A DNA stretch of 8,985 nt, taken from assembly GCA_030597645.1 (NCBI GenBank), contig JAUVRN010000056.1:1-8985 (forward strand). The letters run 5' to 3'. This stretch comes from Candidatus Zixiibacteriota bacterium (GTDB lineage: Bacteria > Zixibacteria > MSB-5A5 > JAUVRN01). Below, in pieces: positions 1 through 6,690 of the stretch. Below the pieces are notes generated by a model. It worked only from the letters and a program-made list of their open reading frames with translations, was not told where the DNA came from and searched no databases. A program made the translations under genes and the position numbers. The first letter of the stretch is position 1. Every line of letters starts with the position of its first letter.

Positions 1-211
1 CGAGTATTGTGGCGCACGCGATGAATTCACCACAGTCCCAGAACGAGAGCGTGCGCTGGACCGTCATCCCGTAGAGTACCAGGGCGATGACGGCGGCCAG
101 GGCGGCCAGGTAGTAGTCGATCCGGGGTTGCGTGAACGCGCCCGGCGCCAGACCGGGCGGCAGCGCCCCATCCGGTGCGGACGATGGGTGGGTGCGCCCT
201 TCCGCGCTCAT
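1..211 (-). CDS. DUF2723 (GT117-like) membrane protein, N-terminal part, cut by window edge
   Basis: Reading the minus strand from an ATG at 211 gives about 70 residues before the window ends. The N-terminus is Pro/Ala/Gly-rich and probably cytoplasmic. A hydrophobic segment follows at about residues 33-50, then the stretch TLSFWDCGEFIACAT at residues 54-68. That SFWDCGEFI signature right after the first membrane segment is typical of DUF2723 proteins, polytopic membrane proteins related to protein O-mannosyltransferases and placed among GT-C-like glycosyltransferases. In this fold the acidic residues after the first membrane helix are expected to be catalytic, here Asp59 and Glu62. The ATG shares an ATGA overlap with the nusB stop codon, so translation is probably coupled and the gene is the distal cistron of the riboflavin operon. 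A weak GGAA lies upstream. The family call is fairly sure from the motif; donor and acceptor are unknown. Confidence 0.82.
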   Translation of the reverse strand, partial: MSAEGRTHPSSAPDGALPPGLAPGAFTQPRIDYYLAALAAVIALVLYGMTVQRTLSFWDCGEFIACATIL

Positions 212-669
212 GCGTTCCGACTGCCGGCGTCCGGAGGTGTCTTACCCGGCGGGTTCCCCACCGTCACCCCCGGTTTCAGGGCATCGAGTATGCCGTTGAC
301 GAACGAACCGGCCTGTGCGCCGGAGTAGCGTTTGGCGGGTTCGATCATCTCGTTGATGGTCACGCGTTCCGGGACATCCGGAAAGTGTTCGAACTCGGCG
401 AGTGCCATACGCAGCAGCAACAAGTCGAGCAGGGCCAGTCGCGAGATGTCCCAGTTCTCCAGCTTGCTCTCGATGAGTCCATCATAGCGCGAGGTATCGC
501 GGCACGCCACATCGTAGAGCCGGCGGGCAAAGACCCGGTCGATTTCTCGGGGCGGATCGGCTTCGAGCAGGACGTCCAGAGGCTCCACGGCCTCCGGATC
601 CATCTCCCGGGCATACAGGGCGCGCAGTACCCACTCGCGCGCTCTGTGCCGCTTACTGTACCTGGCCAA
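208..669 (-). CDS. nusB: transcription antitermination factor NusB
   Basis: From a TTG start at 669 the product is 153 residues, slightly longer than typical NusB (about 140) because of a Pro/Gly-rich tail. NusB binds boxA RNA with NusE/S10 in antitermination complexes, mainly on rRNA transcripts. The N-terminus MARYSKRHRARE matches the usual basic RRRARE-type start followed by an ALY motif. Further on, ENWDISRLALLD and the C-terminal segments VTINEMIEPAKRYSG and GSFVNGILDAL are classic NusB helices. A longer in-frame ORF runs up to 753, but its extra 28 residues are just the ribH reading frame shifted, so I prefer the TTG. With this start nusB overlaps the ribH end by 17 bp. No strong Shine-Dalgarno sequence precedes the TTG, which suggests translation coupled to ribH. 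The stop TGA overlaps the next start. Riboflavin gene-nusB linkage is common in bacteria. Confidence 0.93.
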   Translation of the reverse strand: MARYSKRHRAREWVLRALYAREMDPEAVEPLDVLLEADPPREIDRVFARRLYDVACRDTSRYDGLIESKLENWDISRLALLDLLLLRMALAEFEHFPDVPERVTINEMIEPAKRYSGAQAGSFVNGILDALKPGVTVGNPPGKTPPDAGSRNA

Positions 670-1126
670 TCCGGTCGTAGAGGTCGGCCAGCTCCAGCGC
701 GGTCCGTGCCGCATCGGCGCCCTTATTGCCGCCCTTGCCGCCGGCGCGTTCACGCGCCTGCTCTTCGGTGTCGCAGGTCAGCACACCGAACGTAACGGGG
801 CAGGTTGCGGCGCGGGCCACTGCAGCCACACCCCGTGCCGCTTCGCCCGCGACGAGTTCGAAGTGGGGAGTCGCCCCGCGGATCACTGCGCCGAGGCAGA
901 TAACGGCATCATAGCGCTCGCTTGTCGCCACCCGATCAGCCACCGGGGGGAGTTCAAAGGCTCCCGGCACCACGAAGGTGTCAATGTCGTCCGGCGCCGT
1001 GCCAGCCCGCTGCAGCTCCTCCTCGGCGCCCTGCACCAGAAATCTCGTCACGCCTTCATTGAAGCGGCTCACCACCAGCGCCACCCTGCGTCCTTCACCG
1101 GAAATCCGGCCTGCGGTATGTGTCAT
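653..1126 (-). CDS. ribH: 6,7-dimethyl-8-ribityllumazine synthase
   Basis: The 157-residue product condenses 5-amino-6-ribitylaminouracil with 3,4-dihydroxy-2-butanone 4-phosphate to give lumazine, the penultimate step of riboflavin synthesis. Length is normal for the family. Visible landmarks are SRFNE (residues 20-24), VPGAFELP (53-60), CLGAVIRGATPHFE (77-90) and the GGKGGNKG phosphate-binding/C-terminal segment (129-136). His88 sits where the family has its catalytic histidine. The position after FGVLT is Cys118, where many homologues have Thr; this is probably neutral. The ATG at 1126 is preceded by GAGGAA about 6 nt upstream, a good ribosome binding site, and lies only 2 nt after the ribAB stop. 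The protein normally assembles as a pentamer or a 60-mer; which form applies here cannot be read from the sequence. Confidence 0.97.
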   Translation of the reverse strand: MTHTAGRISGEGRRVALVVSRFNEGVTRFLVQGAEEELQRAGTAPDDIDTFVVPGAFELPPVADRVATSERYDAVICLGAVIRGATPHFELVAGEAARGVAAVARAATCPVTFGVLTCDTEEQARERAGGKGGNKGADAARTALELADLYDRIGQVQ

Positions 1127-1128
1127 GG

Positions 1129-2352
1129 CTATTCCTCGCTTTCCAGTCTCAACAGGTGACCCATCTTGTCACGCTTCGTACGAAGATAGCGCACGTTGGA
1201 AGCGTTGGGCGTGACTTCTATCGGAACCCGGTCGGTCACCACCAGTCCGTGACCGCCGATGGCGACAACTTTCTTGGGATTGTTGGTCAGCAGGCGAATG
1301 GTGGAGAGCCCGAGCATGGTCAAAATCTGCGCACCGATGCCGTAGTCGCGGAGATCTTCCTTGAAGCCGAGTTGCACGTTGGCTTCCACCGTGTCGAGTC
1401 CTTCATCCTGCAGGCGATAAGCGCGAATCTTGTTGGCCAGCCCGATGCCGCGCCCCTCCTGCCGCATGTAGAGGATGACGCCGCGTCCTTCGTGTTCGAT
1501 CATCCTCATGGCGGTGACCAGCTGCTCGCCGCAGTCGCAGCGGAGCGAATGGAACGCATCGCCGGTCAGGCACTCGCTGTGAGCCCGGACCAGCACGTTC
1601 TGATGGCCCTCCACGTCTCCCTTTACGAGAGCCAGATGATGCGAGCCGTCAAGGGTGGACCGGTACATGTGCAGCGTGAACTGACCAAAGGCCGTGGGGA
1701 ATTCGACGGTTTCCACCCGCTCGACCAGGCATTCATGGCGGCGACGGTGCTCGATCAGGTCACGGATGGTGATCAGGCGCAAACCGTACTCGTCGGCGAG
1801 TTCTCGCAGCCGCGGGACACGGGCCATCGTGCCGTCGTCGTCCATGATCTCGCACAACACCCCCCCGGGGCTCCGGCCGGCCAGGCGCGCCAGGTCCACC
1901 GACGCTTCGGTGTGTCCGGCCCGTCTCAGCACACCACCCTCCACAGCCTCCAGCGGGAAAATGTGGCCGGGCCTGGCCAGAGCCACGGGCACGGTCCGGG
2001 GATCCATGAGCGCCCGAAGGGTCGTAGCGCGATCGGCAGCCGATATACCGGTGGTCGTACCCTCCACTGCATCCACGGACACGGTGAAGCGGGTGCCCAT
2101 CTTCTCCGTGTTATTCTGTACCATCGGATGCAGCTCGAGCTGGCGAAGTCGCTCGGACGGCAACGGCACGCAAATCAAGCCGCGGCCGAAGCGCGCCAGA
2201 AAGTTGACGGCCTCCGGCGTAACCGCATCGGCGGCCATGATCAGGTCCCCCTCGTTTTCTCGATCCTCGTCGTCGACGACCACGATCATCTCGCCTCTGC
2301 CGATGGCGGCGATGGCGTCCTCGATCGTATCGAATTTCACGTCGTCATACAC
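1129..2352 (-). CDS. ribAB: bifunctional 3,4-dihydroxy-2-butanone-4-phosphate synthase / GTP cyclohydrolase II
   Basis: The 407-residue fusion supplies both entry reactions of the pathway. The N-terminal RibB domain (about 1-205) makes dihydroxybutanone phosphate from ribulose 5-phosphate. The C-terminal RibA domain (about 210-400) opens GTP to give the pyrimidine precursor. RibB landmarks are VVDDEDRENEGDL (residues 25-37, acidic metal-binding loop), LHPMVQNN (74-81), RAGHTEASVDL (144-154) and GGVLCEIM (163-170). RibA landmarks are SECLTGDAFHSLRCDCGEQ, with zinc-ligand cysteines 261, 272 and 274, then MRQEGRGIGLANKI (296-309) and LLTNNPKK (354-361). Both active sites look intact. The start is GTG at 2352, with GGGGG about 6 nt upstream, and overlaps the end of ribE by 8 bp. 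The stop is TAG, useful evidence that TAG terminates translation in this genome. Confidence 0.97.
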   Translation of the reverse strand: MYDDVKFDTIEDAIAAIGRGEMIVVVDDEDRENEGDLIMAADAVTPEAVNFLARFGRGLICVPLPSERLRQLELHPMVQNNTEKMGTRFTVSVDAVEGTTTGISAADRATTLRALMDPRTVPVALARPGHIFPLEAVEGGVLRRAGHTEASVDLARLAGRSPGGVLCEIMDDDGTMARVPRLRELADEYGLRLITIRDLIEHRRRHECLVERVETVEFPTAFGQFTLHMYRSTLDGSHHLALVKGDVEGHQNVLVRAHSECLTGDAFHSLRCDCGEQLVTAMRMIEHEGRGVILYMRQEGRGIGLANKIRAYRLQDEGLDTVEANVQLGFKEDLRDYGIGAQILTMLGLSTIRLLTNNPKKVVAIGGHGLVVTDRVPIEVTPNASNVRYLRTKRDKMGHLLRLESEE

Positions 2353-2983
2353 GTTTTACCCCCTTCGAAGATGTTTCGGTCGAACGGTCGAGATGTTCCT
2401 GCACATGCTGAGAACGCAACAAGTACTTGGCCACCAGGTCAAACTCGAGATGCACGGGGTCTCCGGTCTTCTTGACCCCCAGCGTGGTCACCTGACGGGT
2501 GTGAGGTATGAGCGCGATGGTGAATGTGCGCATCCGGGCCTCGACCACGGTCAGGCTGACCCCGTCCACCGCGACGCTGCCCTTGTCCACCAGCAGCGGC
2601 GCATAGTCTATCGGAAAGGCGATGCGCATGATCACGTCGGCGCCGGAGCGCCGTACACCATCTACCCGTCCGGTACAGTCGATGTGTCCGCTGACCAGGT
2701 GTCCGCCGAGCCGATCGGAGAAGCGCAGGGCTCGCTCCAGGTTGAGCTTTAGACCGGGGCGATACCGAGCAAGCGAAGTGCGGCTCAACGTCTCCGGCAC
2801 GGCGCGCACGGAAAAGGACGCCGAATCGAACGACTCAGCGCTCAGACAGATCCCGTCGATGGCGATGCTCTCCCCTGTGCTGAGTTCGCGACAAAACGGT
2901 GCCTCCACCACGAAGCGTTTGGCCAGCCCCTCGCTGCGCACCGACCGGAGGGTTCCCATACACTCAACCAGTCCCGTGAACAT
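2345..2983 (-). CDS. ribE: riboflavin synthase, alpha subunit
   Basis: The 212-residue protein dismutates two lumazine molecules into riboflavin and the pyrimidine substrate that RibH reuses. It begins with the near-invariant MFTGLVE. It contains the two tandem lumazine-binding barrels of the family: barrel 1 at about 1-90 with GESIAIDGICL (37-47) and AVPETLSRTSL (61-71), and barrel 2 at about 93-187 with LGGHLVSGHID (92-102) and KGSVAVDGVSLTV (134-146). The first barrel has CLSAES where CLTV is usual, a mild deviation. Length is near the family norm, with a short charged tail. The ATG at 2983 shares one base with the ribD stop (TAATG) and has GGAG about 8 nt upstream, so it is likely coupled to ribD. 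Some naming schemes call this gene ribC. Confidence 0.96.
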   Translation of the reverse strand: MFTGLVECMGTLRSVRSEGLAKRFVVEAPFCRELSTGESIAIDGICLSAESFDSASFSVRAVPETLSRTSLARYRPGLKLNLERALRFSDRLGGHLVSGHIDCTGRVDGVRRSGADVIMRIAFPIDYAPLLVDKGSVAVDGVSLTVVEARMRTFTIALIPHTRQVTTLGVKKTGDPVHLEFDLVAKYLLRSQHVQEHLDRSTETSSKGVKRV

Positions 2984-4062
2984 TACTTGAACTCCGGCCG
3001 CCCGGCGACGACGAAACCGTCGGCGAGCGATTCGACCGTATGCGTTTCGAGGCAGACCGCCCCGGTCAGATCCGCGACAAACTGGTGCAGTGCCGGCCGG
3101 CCACGGCCAATCATCAGGGGACCGTAGTACAGGACGATCCGATCTACGAGCTGCTGTCGCATGAAGAGACCGGCGATTCTCGGACCGCCTTCGACGAGGA
3201 GACTTGCATAGTCGTTGACGACCAGCTCTTGAAGAAACGGCTTCATCGCCGGCAGCCCGTCCGCGTCGGCGTCCACGACCCAGTCACTACGTGCGGCCTC
3301 GGTGCCGACCCGAAGTGCGGGACGCTCGCCGGCGAACATGCGCAGCTGAAGCGGCACCTCCTCGCGACCCACCAGGACAAAACGTTGCGGACTCGGGCCC
3401 TCGGCGTCGCGAACGTCGAGTTCCGGATCGTCCGCTCGCGCGGTGCGGGCGCCAACCAGGATGGCATCGTGGCGGGCGCGGAGCGCATGGGCGTGACGTC
3501 TGCACGCGGGACCCGTGATCCACCTGGAGTGTCCTTCCTCGTCGCCCGTGAAACCGTCCAGGGTCAGAGCCAGCTTTACCGTGATGAACGGCCGCCCGAG
3601 CCGCTTGAACAGCAGGTAGACCTCATTGAGCTGCTCGGCCGCCACGCGTTCGACGCCTTCCACCAGTTCGATGTCCGCGTCCGTCAGAGCGGCCACCCCC
3701 TTGCCCGAAACACGGGGATCGGGATCGCGATGCGCGATAACCACGCGGCTGATGCCGGCGTCGATGATGGCCCGCGTACAGGGACCGGTACGTCCCGTGT
3801 GACAGCAGGGTTCGAGATTGAGAATCAGTGTGCCGCCTCGTGCCCGCTCCCCCGCGGCGGAGAGTGCCCCGATCTCGGCGTGGTCGCCGCCCAGGCGCCT
3901 GTGAAAACCCTCGCCCACGACGACCCCGAAAGTGTCCACAATTACCGCTCCAACGAGGGGATTGGATCGCGTGTGGCCCACGCCGTGGCTCGCGAGGCTC
4001 AAGGCCCGCTTCATGCAGGCAGCGTAATCTATTGAAACGCAGTTCGTTGTCGACGCACCCAT
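2983..4062 (-). CDS. ribD: bifunctional diaminohydroxyphosphoribosylaminopyrimidine deaminase / 5-amino-6-(5-phosphoribosylamino)uracil reductase
   Basis: The 359-residue product performs the second and third steps after GTP opening: zinc-dependent deamination of the pyrimidine, then NADPH-dependent reduction of the ribose. The N-terminal cytidine-deaminase-like domain (about 10-150) shows SNPLVGAVIV (33-42), HAE (61-63) and EPCCHTGRTGPC (84-95). His61, Cys86 and Cys95 are the expected zinc ligands and Glu63 the general acid/base. The C-terminal reductase domain (about 158-355) shows FITVKLALTLDG (159-170), HSRWITG (178-184), AILVGARTARADDPEL (200-215) and LLVEGGPRIAG (288-298). ATG 4062 is preferred over Met17, because Met17 would trim the first helix and has no ribosome binding site. 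The only candidate Shine-Dalgarno for 4062 is GGGGG inside the upstream hairpin. As first gene after the FMN riboswitch it should be directly repressed by FMN. Confidence 0.96.
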   Translation of the reverse strand: MGASTTNCVSIDYAACMKRALSLASHGVGHTRSNPLVGAVIVDTFGVVVGEGFHRRLGGDHAEIGALSAAGERARGGTLILNLEPCCHTGRTGPCTRAIIDAGISRVVIAHRDPDPRVSGKGVAALTDADIELVEGVERVAAEQLNEVYLLFKRLGRPFITVKLALTLDGFTGDEEGHSRWITGPACRRHAHALRARHDAILVGARTARADDPELDVRDAEGPSPQRFVLVGREEVPLQLRMFAGERPALRVGTEAARSDWVVDADADGLPAMKPFLQELVVNDYASLLVEGGPRIAGLFMRQQLVDRIVLYYGPLMIGRGRPALHQFVADLTGAVCLETHTVESLADGFVVAGRPEFK

Positions 4063-4091
4063 AAAAAAGCCCCCGTTTCAGGGCACGGAGG
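4063..4091 (-). terminator. terminator-like hairpin of the FMN riboswitch, overlapping the ribD ribosome binding site
   Basis: On the minus strand, CCUCCG (4091-4086) can pair with CGGGGG (4075-4070), six pairs including one G-U, around a 10-nt loop. A spacer C follows, then U6 (4068-4063) directly abutting the ribD AUG. An alternative GCCC/GGGC stem (4084-4081 with 4072-4069) is also possible. This has the form of an intrinsic terminator in the place expected for an FMN riboswitch expression platform. The GGGGG of its 3' arm is also the only plausible ribD Shine-Dalgarno, so the hairpin could block translation as well as, or instead of, transcription. The structure is inferred by eye; the stem is short for a strong terminator. 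Confidence 0.6.
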
Positions 4092-4137
4092 ACCGGGTGC
4101 ACCGGTAGCGGTGGTGCTACCACTGATTCAGCCGGTC
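4091..4137 (-). promoter_or_regulatory. candidate antiterminator linking the riboswitch P1 strand to the terminator arm
   Basis: GACCGG (4137-4132), which includes most of the 3' strand of the aptamer P1 helix, is exactly complementary to CCGGUC (4096-4091), which runs into the 5' arm of the downstream hairpin. Between them lies a perfect small hairpin, GGUAGC/GCUACC (4121-4116 with 4109-4104, 6-nt loop), which would bring the two strands together. Without FMN this pairing would compete with P1 and take the terminal base of the terminator stem; with FMN, P1 would hold GACCGG and free the terminator. The pairing is visible in the sequence; the switching mechanism is inference. Confidence 0.45.
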
Positions 4138-4262
4138 TTCTCCCATCCGGACTATTGCCGTCGGTCCCGGAATTGCACCGGTGTCAGTTCCAGTCATCTG
4201 GGTGACGGAACTCGCGGACTCTTACCGCCGGTTACGGAATTTCACCGTACCCCGAAAACCGA
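4132..4262 (-). ncRNA. FMN riboswitch (RFN element)
   Basis: The minus strand carries the conserved RFN core in order: UUUUCGGGGUACGG, GUGAAAUUCCGUAACC, GGCGGUAAGAGUCCGCGAG, GGACCGACGGCAAUAGUCC and GGAUGGGAGAAGACC. P1 forms from CGGUUUUC (4261-4254) and GAAGACCG (4140-4133). A peripheral stem with GUUCC/GGAAC and GUCA/UGAC arms is also readable. These blocks are specific to the FMN-binding aptamer, which turns off riboflavin genes when FMN is abundant. It lies about 70 nt upstream of ribD on the same strand, exactly as expected. The identification is very secure; exact ends follow from the P1 pairing. Confidence 0.97.
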
Positions 4263-4266
4263 TGCA

Positions 4267-4295
4267 AATATACGCCCCAACCGGCGGGCAGGCAA
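4267..4295 (-). promoter_or_regulatory. probable promoter of the riboflavin operon
   Basis: The minus strand shows TTGCCT (4295-4290), a 17-nt spacer, and TATATT (4272-4267), a good sigma-70-type pair in an otherwise GC-rich stretch. The -10 continues as TATATTTG, which also fits the Bacteroidota-type TAnnTTTG element. Transcription would start near 4260, at the base of the riboswitch P1 helix, leaving almost no unstructured leader. Its place between the upstream gene and the aptamer supports the call; no start-site data are available. Confidence 0.7.
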
Positions 4296-4392
4296 TAGCA
4301 GCCCGTTGAAAAAGTGCTTTCGAAGCGAGAATCCGGATCGTGGAGCGAGACGAGGCAGATGTGCAGAATGCATCGATTCGGTGTGGAGGATT

Positions 4393-6690
4393 CTACTGAC
4401 CGCCTGCGTCCACACCGGTCGTGTCCGGCTCATCCGGCTCAGGCTGTTCGAAGGCAACTGTCTCGGTGACCCATACACTGACTTTCTGGTCGCTCTTCTC
4501 CCCCGGCTCATACCGCCAGCGGCGTACCGATGCTGCCGCGGCGCCCTCGACGCCCATGTCCGGCGGCGTCGCCTCCATCGACTCCACATTCACCACACCT
4601 CCGTTTGGGTGCACGAGGACCCGCATCGTGACGATGGCCGACTCACCGGCCAGTCTGGCGGCGGGCGGATACTGCGGATCGACACGAGCGATCAGCACCG
4701 GCTGGACGTCCACCTCGTCCACTTCGTAGGGGCCTGTGGCCACCGCGGTGTCCGCGGCGGCTGAATCGACGGCCAGTGAGTCTCCGCCGAGCGTGTCTGC
4801 CGGGGCTGCAAGCGTGTCACGTGCACCGGCGGAATCGAGCTGAGCGGCCGCGGCGGCCGAATCGTCCGCCGTGGACGGCGGTGCAAACCCGATCGGAAAC
4901 ACGGCCCAGCAGGCGACCGCCTCGCCGCCACGATTGGCCGCAAGGAACTGCCACTGATTGGCCGTGGCGACGGCAGCCTCACGAAACTCCGGCCCGAGCC
5001 CCGAATCATCCTCGATTTCGATGCGTTCGGGATATCCGTCCGGCCGTACAAGCACTTTGACGTAGACCCAGCCGGTAAGCCCACTCCCGAGCGCGCCGGA
5101 TGGATACTCGGCAGCCACCGACCTGCGGATAACCGGCGCGACATCGACCTCCGTCGTATCGAAGATCGGATACCCGAACTCGTTGGTCTCAGCGCGAAGC
5201 GTCTCCAGCGTGGCAAATGACGTTCCGCCCACCGAGTCTGCGGGAGTGTCCAGCGCCAGGGTGGATGTGCCCGTCATCGTCCAGATGATCGTGCCGGATC
5301 GGCTGGAGAAACAGTACACCCTGCCGGCATCCTTACCGGACGCGTCGTAACCGCTGGCACCCACCAGCAGGTCGGCCGCGCCGTCCCCGTCGATGTCGCC
5401 GGGTGCGGCCAGGGATTGCCCGAAACCATCGGTTCCGCCTTCCCCGGAGAGAGTCACGATCAGCGCGCCGGTGCGACCGGACAAGACGTACACGCGGCCC
5501 GTGATCTCGCCGGGTTCGCCGCCGCGCACGGCGCCGATTGCGCTGTCCACCACGGCATCGCCGTCGGCGTCGCCGATGAACCCAACGCTGGAACCGAACT
5601 GTTCACCTGCGCCCGGAGGAGCATACTCGGCGAGCCGCCGCCCATCCCGCCCGGAGTAGAGATACACGCGACCGCTGCGCCGGCCGAGTGAGTCGTCAAA
5701 GCGGGCCCCCACCAGAATGTCGCCGCGCCCGTCGCCGTCGATGTCCTCTCCACCACCCACGGCGTAGCCGAAGTGCCCGAGTAGCCGGTCCCCGGCGATC
5801 ACGTGAATGGTCTGTCCGGTTCGTCCCGAGAATACATACACGGCACCGGCGGACAGTCCACCGCGGCTGTCCCGGTAGGCGCCTACGACGACGTCCGGAG
5901 TGCCGTCGCCGTCTACGTCACCGGCCGACGCTACTGATCTGCCGAATCGATCGTGTGCCCCTCCGCTGGTCAGCAGATGAATGCGAGCACCGTCCGCCCC
6001 GGAGATAATCCAGACCACGCCCACCGAACGGTCGGGGTCGTCCCCGTGACGAAACTGGGCCACGGCCAGATCCCCGATGCGATCGCCATTCACGTCGCCG
6101 GCCGGCGCCATGGTCAGACCGAAGCGCCCGCCCGTCTGGTTGCCCTCCACCGCAAGCAGGAGTGACCCATCGGCCCCTGAGTACACGTAGACTTTGCCCG
6201 CGTTCATGGCCGCGCTGTCGCCGCCATCCCAGTTGGGCGCCGTGACGGCCAGATCATCCGTCCCATCCCGATCGATATCACCGGGTGCGGTTACGAAGGC
6301 CCCGAAGTCATCACCGGCGTGTTCGCCCAGCAGAATCATGAGCGTGTCGCCGGAGCGTCCTGAGACGACGAAGATGCCGCCCGCGTTGTCGCCCGTCGAG
6401 TCGAACGCATAGGCACCGACTACGATGTCCCGCACGTGGTCTCCGTCCAGGTCGGATATGGACACGATGGCGAATCCGAGGTGGTCGCCGCCGGGGCTTG
6501 CCGCGACCGGGGGCGCCGGCCTGTCACCGGCACGATCCTGGCTGGCCGCTGCCGTGTCTTCGACCGGAGCCGAAGACTCTTCTCGCTCGGGTTGGGCCCG
6601 GGTGGACGCGGTGCCCATCCCGATGATCATCACGCACAGACCGAAGAGACGAACCGCAATCTTCGAAGCGATCACGTTATGGTGATACAC
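4393..6690 (-). CDS. exported seven-bladed FG-GAP beta-propeller protein with two TonB C-terminal domains
   Basis: The 765-residue product begins with a signal-peptide-like N-terminus (basic SKIAVR, hydrophobic about 15-26, possible cleavage after STRA at 32). A Pro/Ala/Glu-rich spacer follows, then seven FG-GAP repeats (about 68-475) with FG or LG at 71, 129, 190, 249, 307, 365 and 423. Most carry a calcium-type loop such as DVDGDGTPD. Seven blades would close one integrin-alpha-like propeller. Two TonB_C-like domains follow (about 515-605 and 658-748), each with YP..A...G, a G-rich beta strand, then a W.F or WRY motif, joined by an Ala/Asp/Ser/Thr linker (606-655). No membrane anchor other than the signal segment is seen, so ExbBD-driven energy transfer is not supported. 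It probably acts in the periplasm or at the envelope; partner unknown. The first codon is GTG at 6690 with poorly spaced GGGGG directly upstream; GTG at 6675 is an alternative start. The stop is TAG. Confidence 0.88.
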   Translation of the reverse strand: MYHHNVIASKIAVRLFGLCVMIIGMGTASTRAQPEREESSAPVEDTAAASQDRAGDRPAPPVAASPGGDHLGFAIVSISDLDGDHVRDIVVGAYAFDSTGDNAGGIFVVSGRSGDTLMILLGEHAGDDFGAFVTAPGDIDRDGTDDLAVTAPNWDGGDSAAMNAGKVYVYSGADGSLLLAVEGNQTGGRFGLTMAPAGDVNGDRIGDLAVAQFRHGDDPDRSVGVVWIISGADGARIHLLTSGGAHDRFGRSVASAGDVDGDGTPDVVVGAYRDSRGGLSAGAVYVFSGRTGQTIHVIAGDRLLGHFGYAVGGGEDIDGDGRGDILVGARFDDSLGRRSGRVYLYSGRDGRRLAEYAPPGAGEQFGSSVGFIGDADGDAVVDSAIGAVRGGEPGEITGRVYVLSGRTGALIVTLSGEGGTDGFGQSLAAPGDIDGDGAADLLVGASGYDASGKDAGRVYCFSSRSGTIIWTMTGTSTLALDTPADSVGGTSFATLETLRAETNEFGYPIFDTTEVDVAPVIRRSVAAEYPSGALGSGLTGWVYVKVLVRPDGYPERIEIEDDSGLGPEFREAAVATANQWQFLAANRGGEAVACWAVFPIGFAPPSTADDSAAAAAQLDSAGARDTLAAPADTLGGDSLAVDSAAADTAVATGPYEVDEVDVQPVLIARVDPQYPPAARLAGESAIVTMRVLVHPNGGVVNVESMEATPPDMGVEGAAAASVRRWRYEPGEKSDQKVSVWVTETVAFEQPEPDEPDTTGVDAGGQ
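5266..6489 (-). repeat. seven tandem FG-GAP coding repeats (58-61 codons each)
   Basis: The seven FG/LG marks of the propeller are spaced 58, 61, 59, 58, 58 and 58 residues apart. Each unit has the order FG..V...GD.DGDG..D..VGA, a variable loop, then G.VYV.SG..G. The DNA shows degenerate echoes of the same codons, for example repeated plus-strand CCGTCGATGTC-like stretches. The third blade has NGDRIGD and the sixth DGDAVVD, so the metal-binding loop is weakened in some blades. The regular spacing suggests ancient intragenic duplication with later divergence rather than recent expansion. Confidence 0.85.

Noticed and set aside
1120..2475. Long open frame (451 codons) on the plus strand opposite ribAB
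   Set aside because: It is the antisense shadow of a clearly conserved gene, has no recognisable motif, and long antisense frames are expected in GC-rich coding DNA. The same holds for the 331-codon frame at 3040-4035 opposite ribD and the 206-codon frame at 175-795 opposite nusB/ribH.
4308..4326. Small hairpin GCTT-CGA-AAGC followed by AC and T5 downstream of the FG-GAP/TonB gene
   Set aside because: The stem is only four base pairs and not GC-rich, too weak to call an intrinsic terminator by eye.
5719..5727. RGD tripeptide in the fifth propeller blade, tempting as an integrin-binding motif
   Set aside because: It falls inside the calcium-type loop DIDGDGRGD of the FG-GAP repeat, where G-x-G-D variants arise by chance; there is no sign of an exposed RGD loop.
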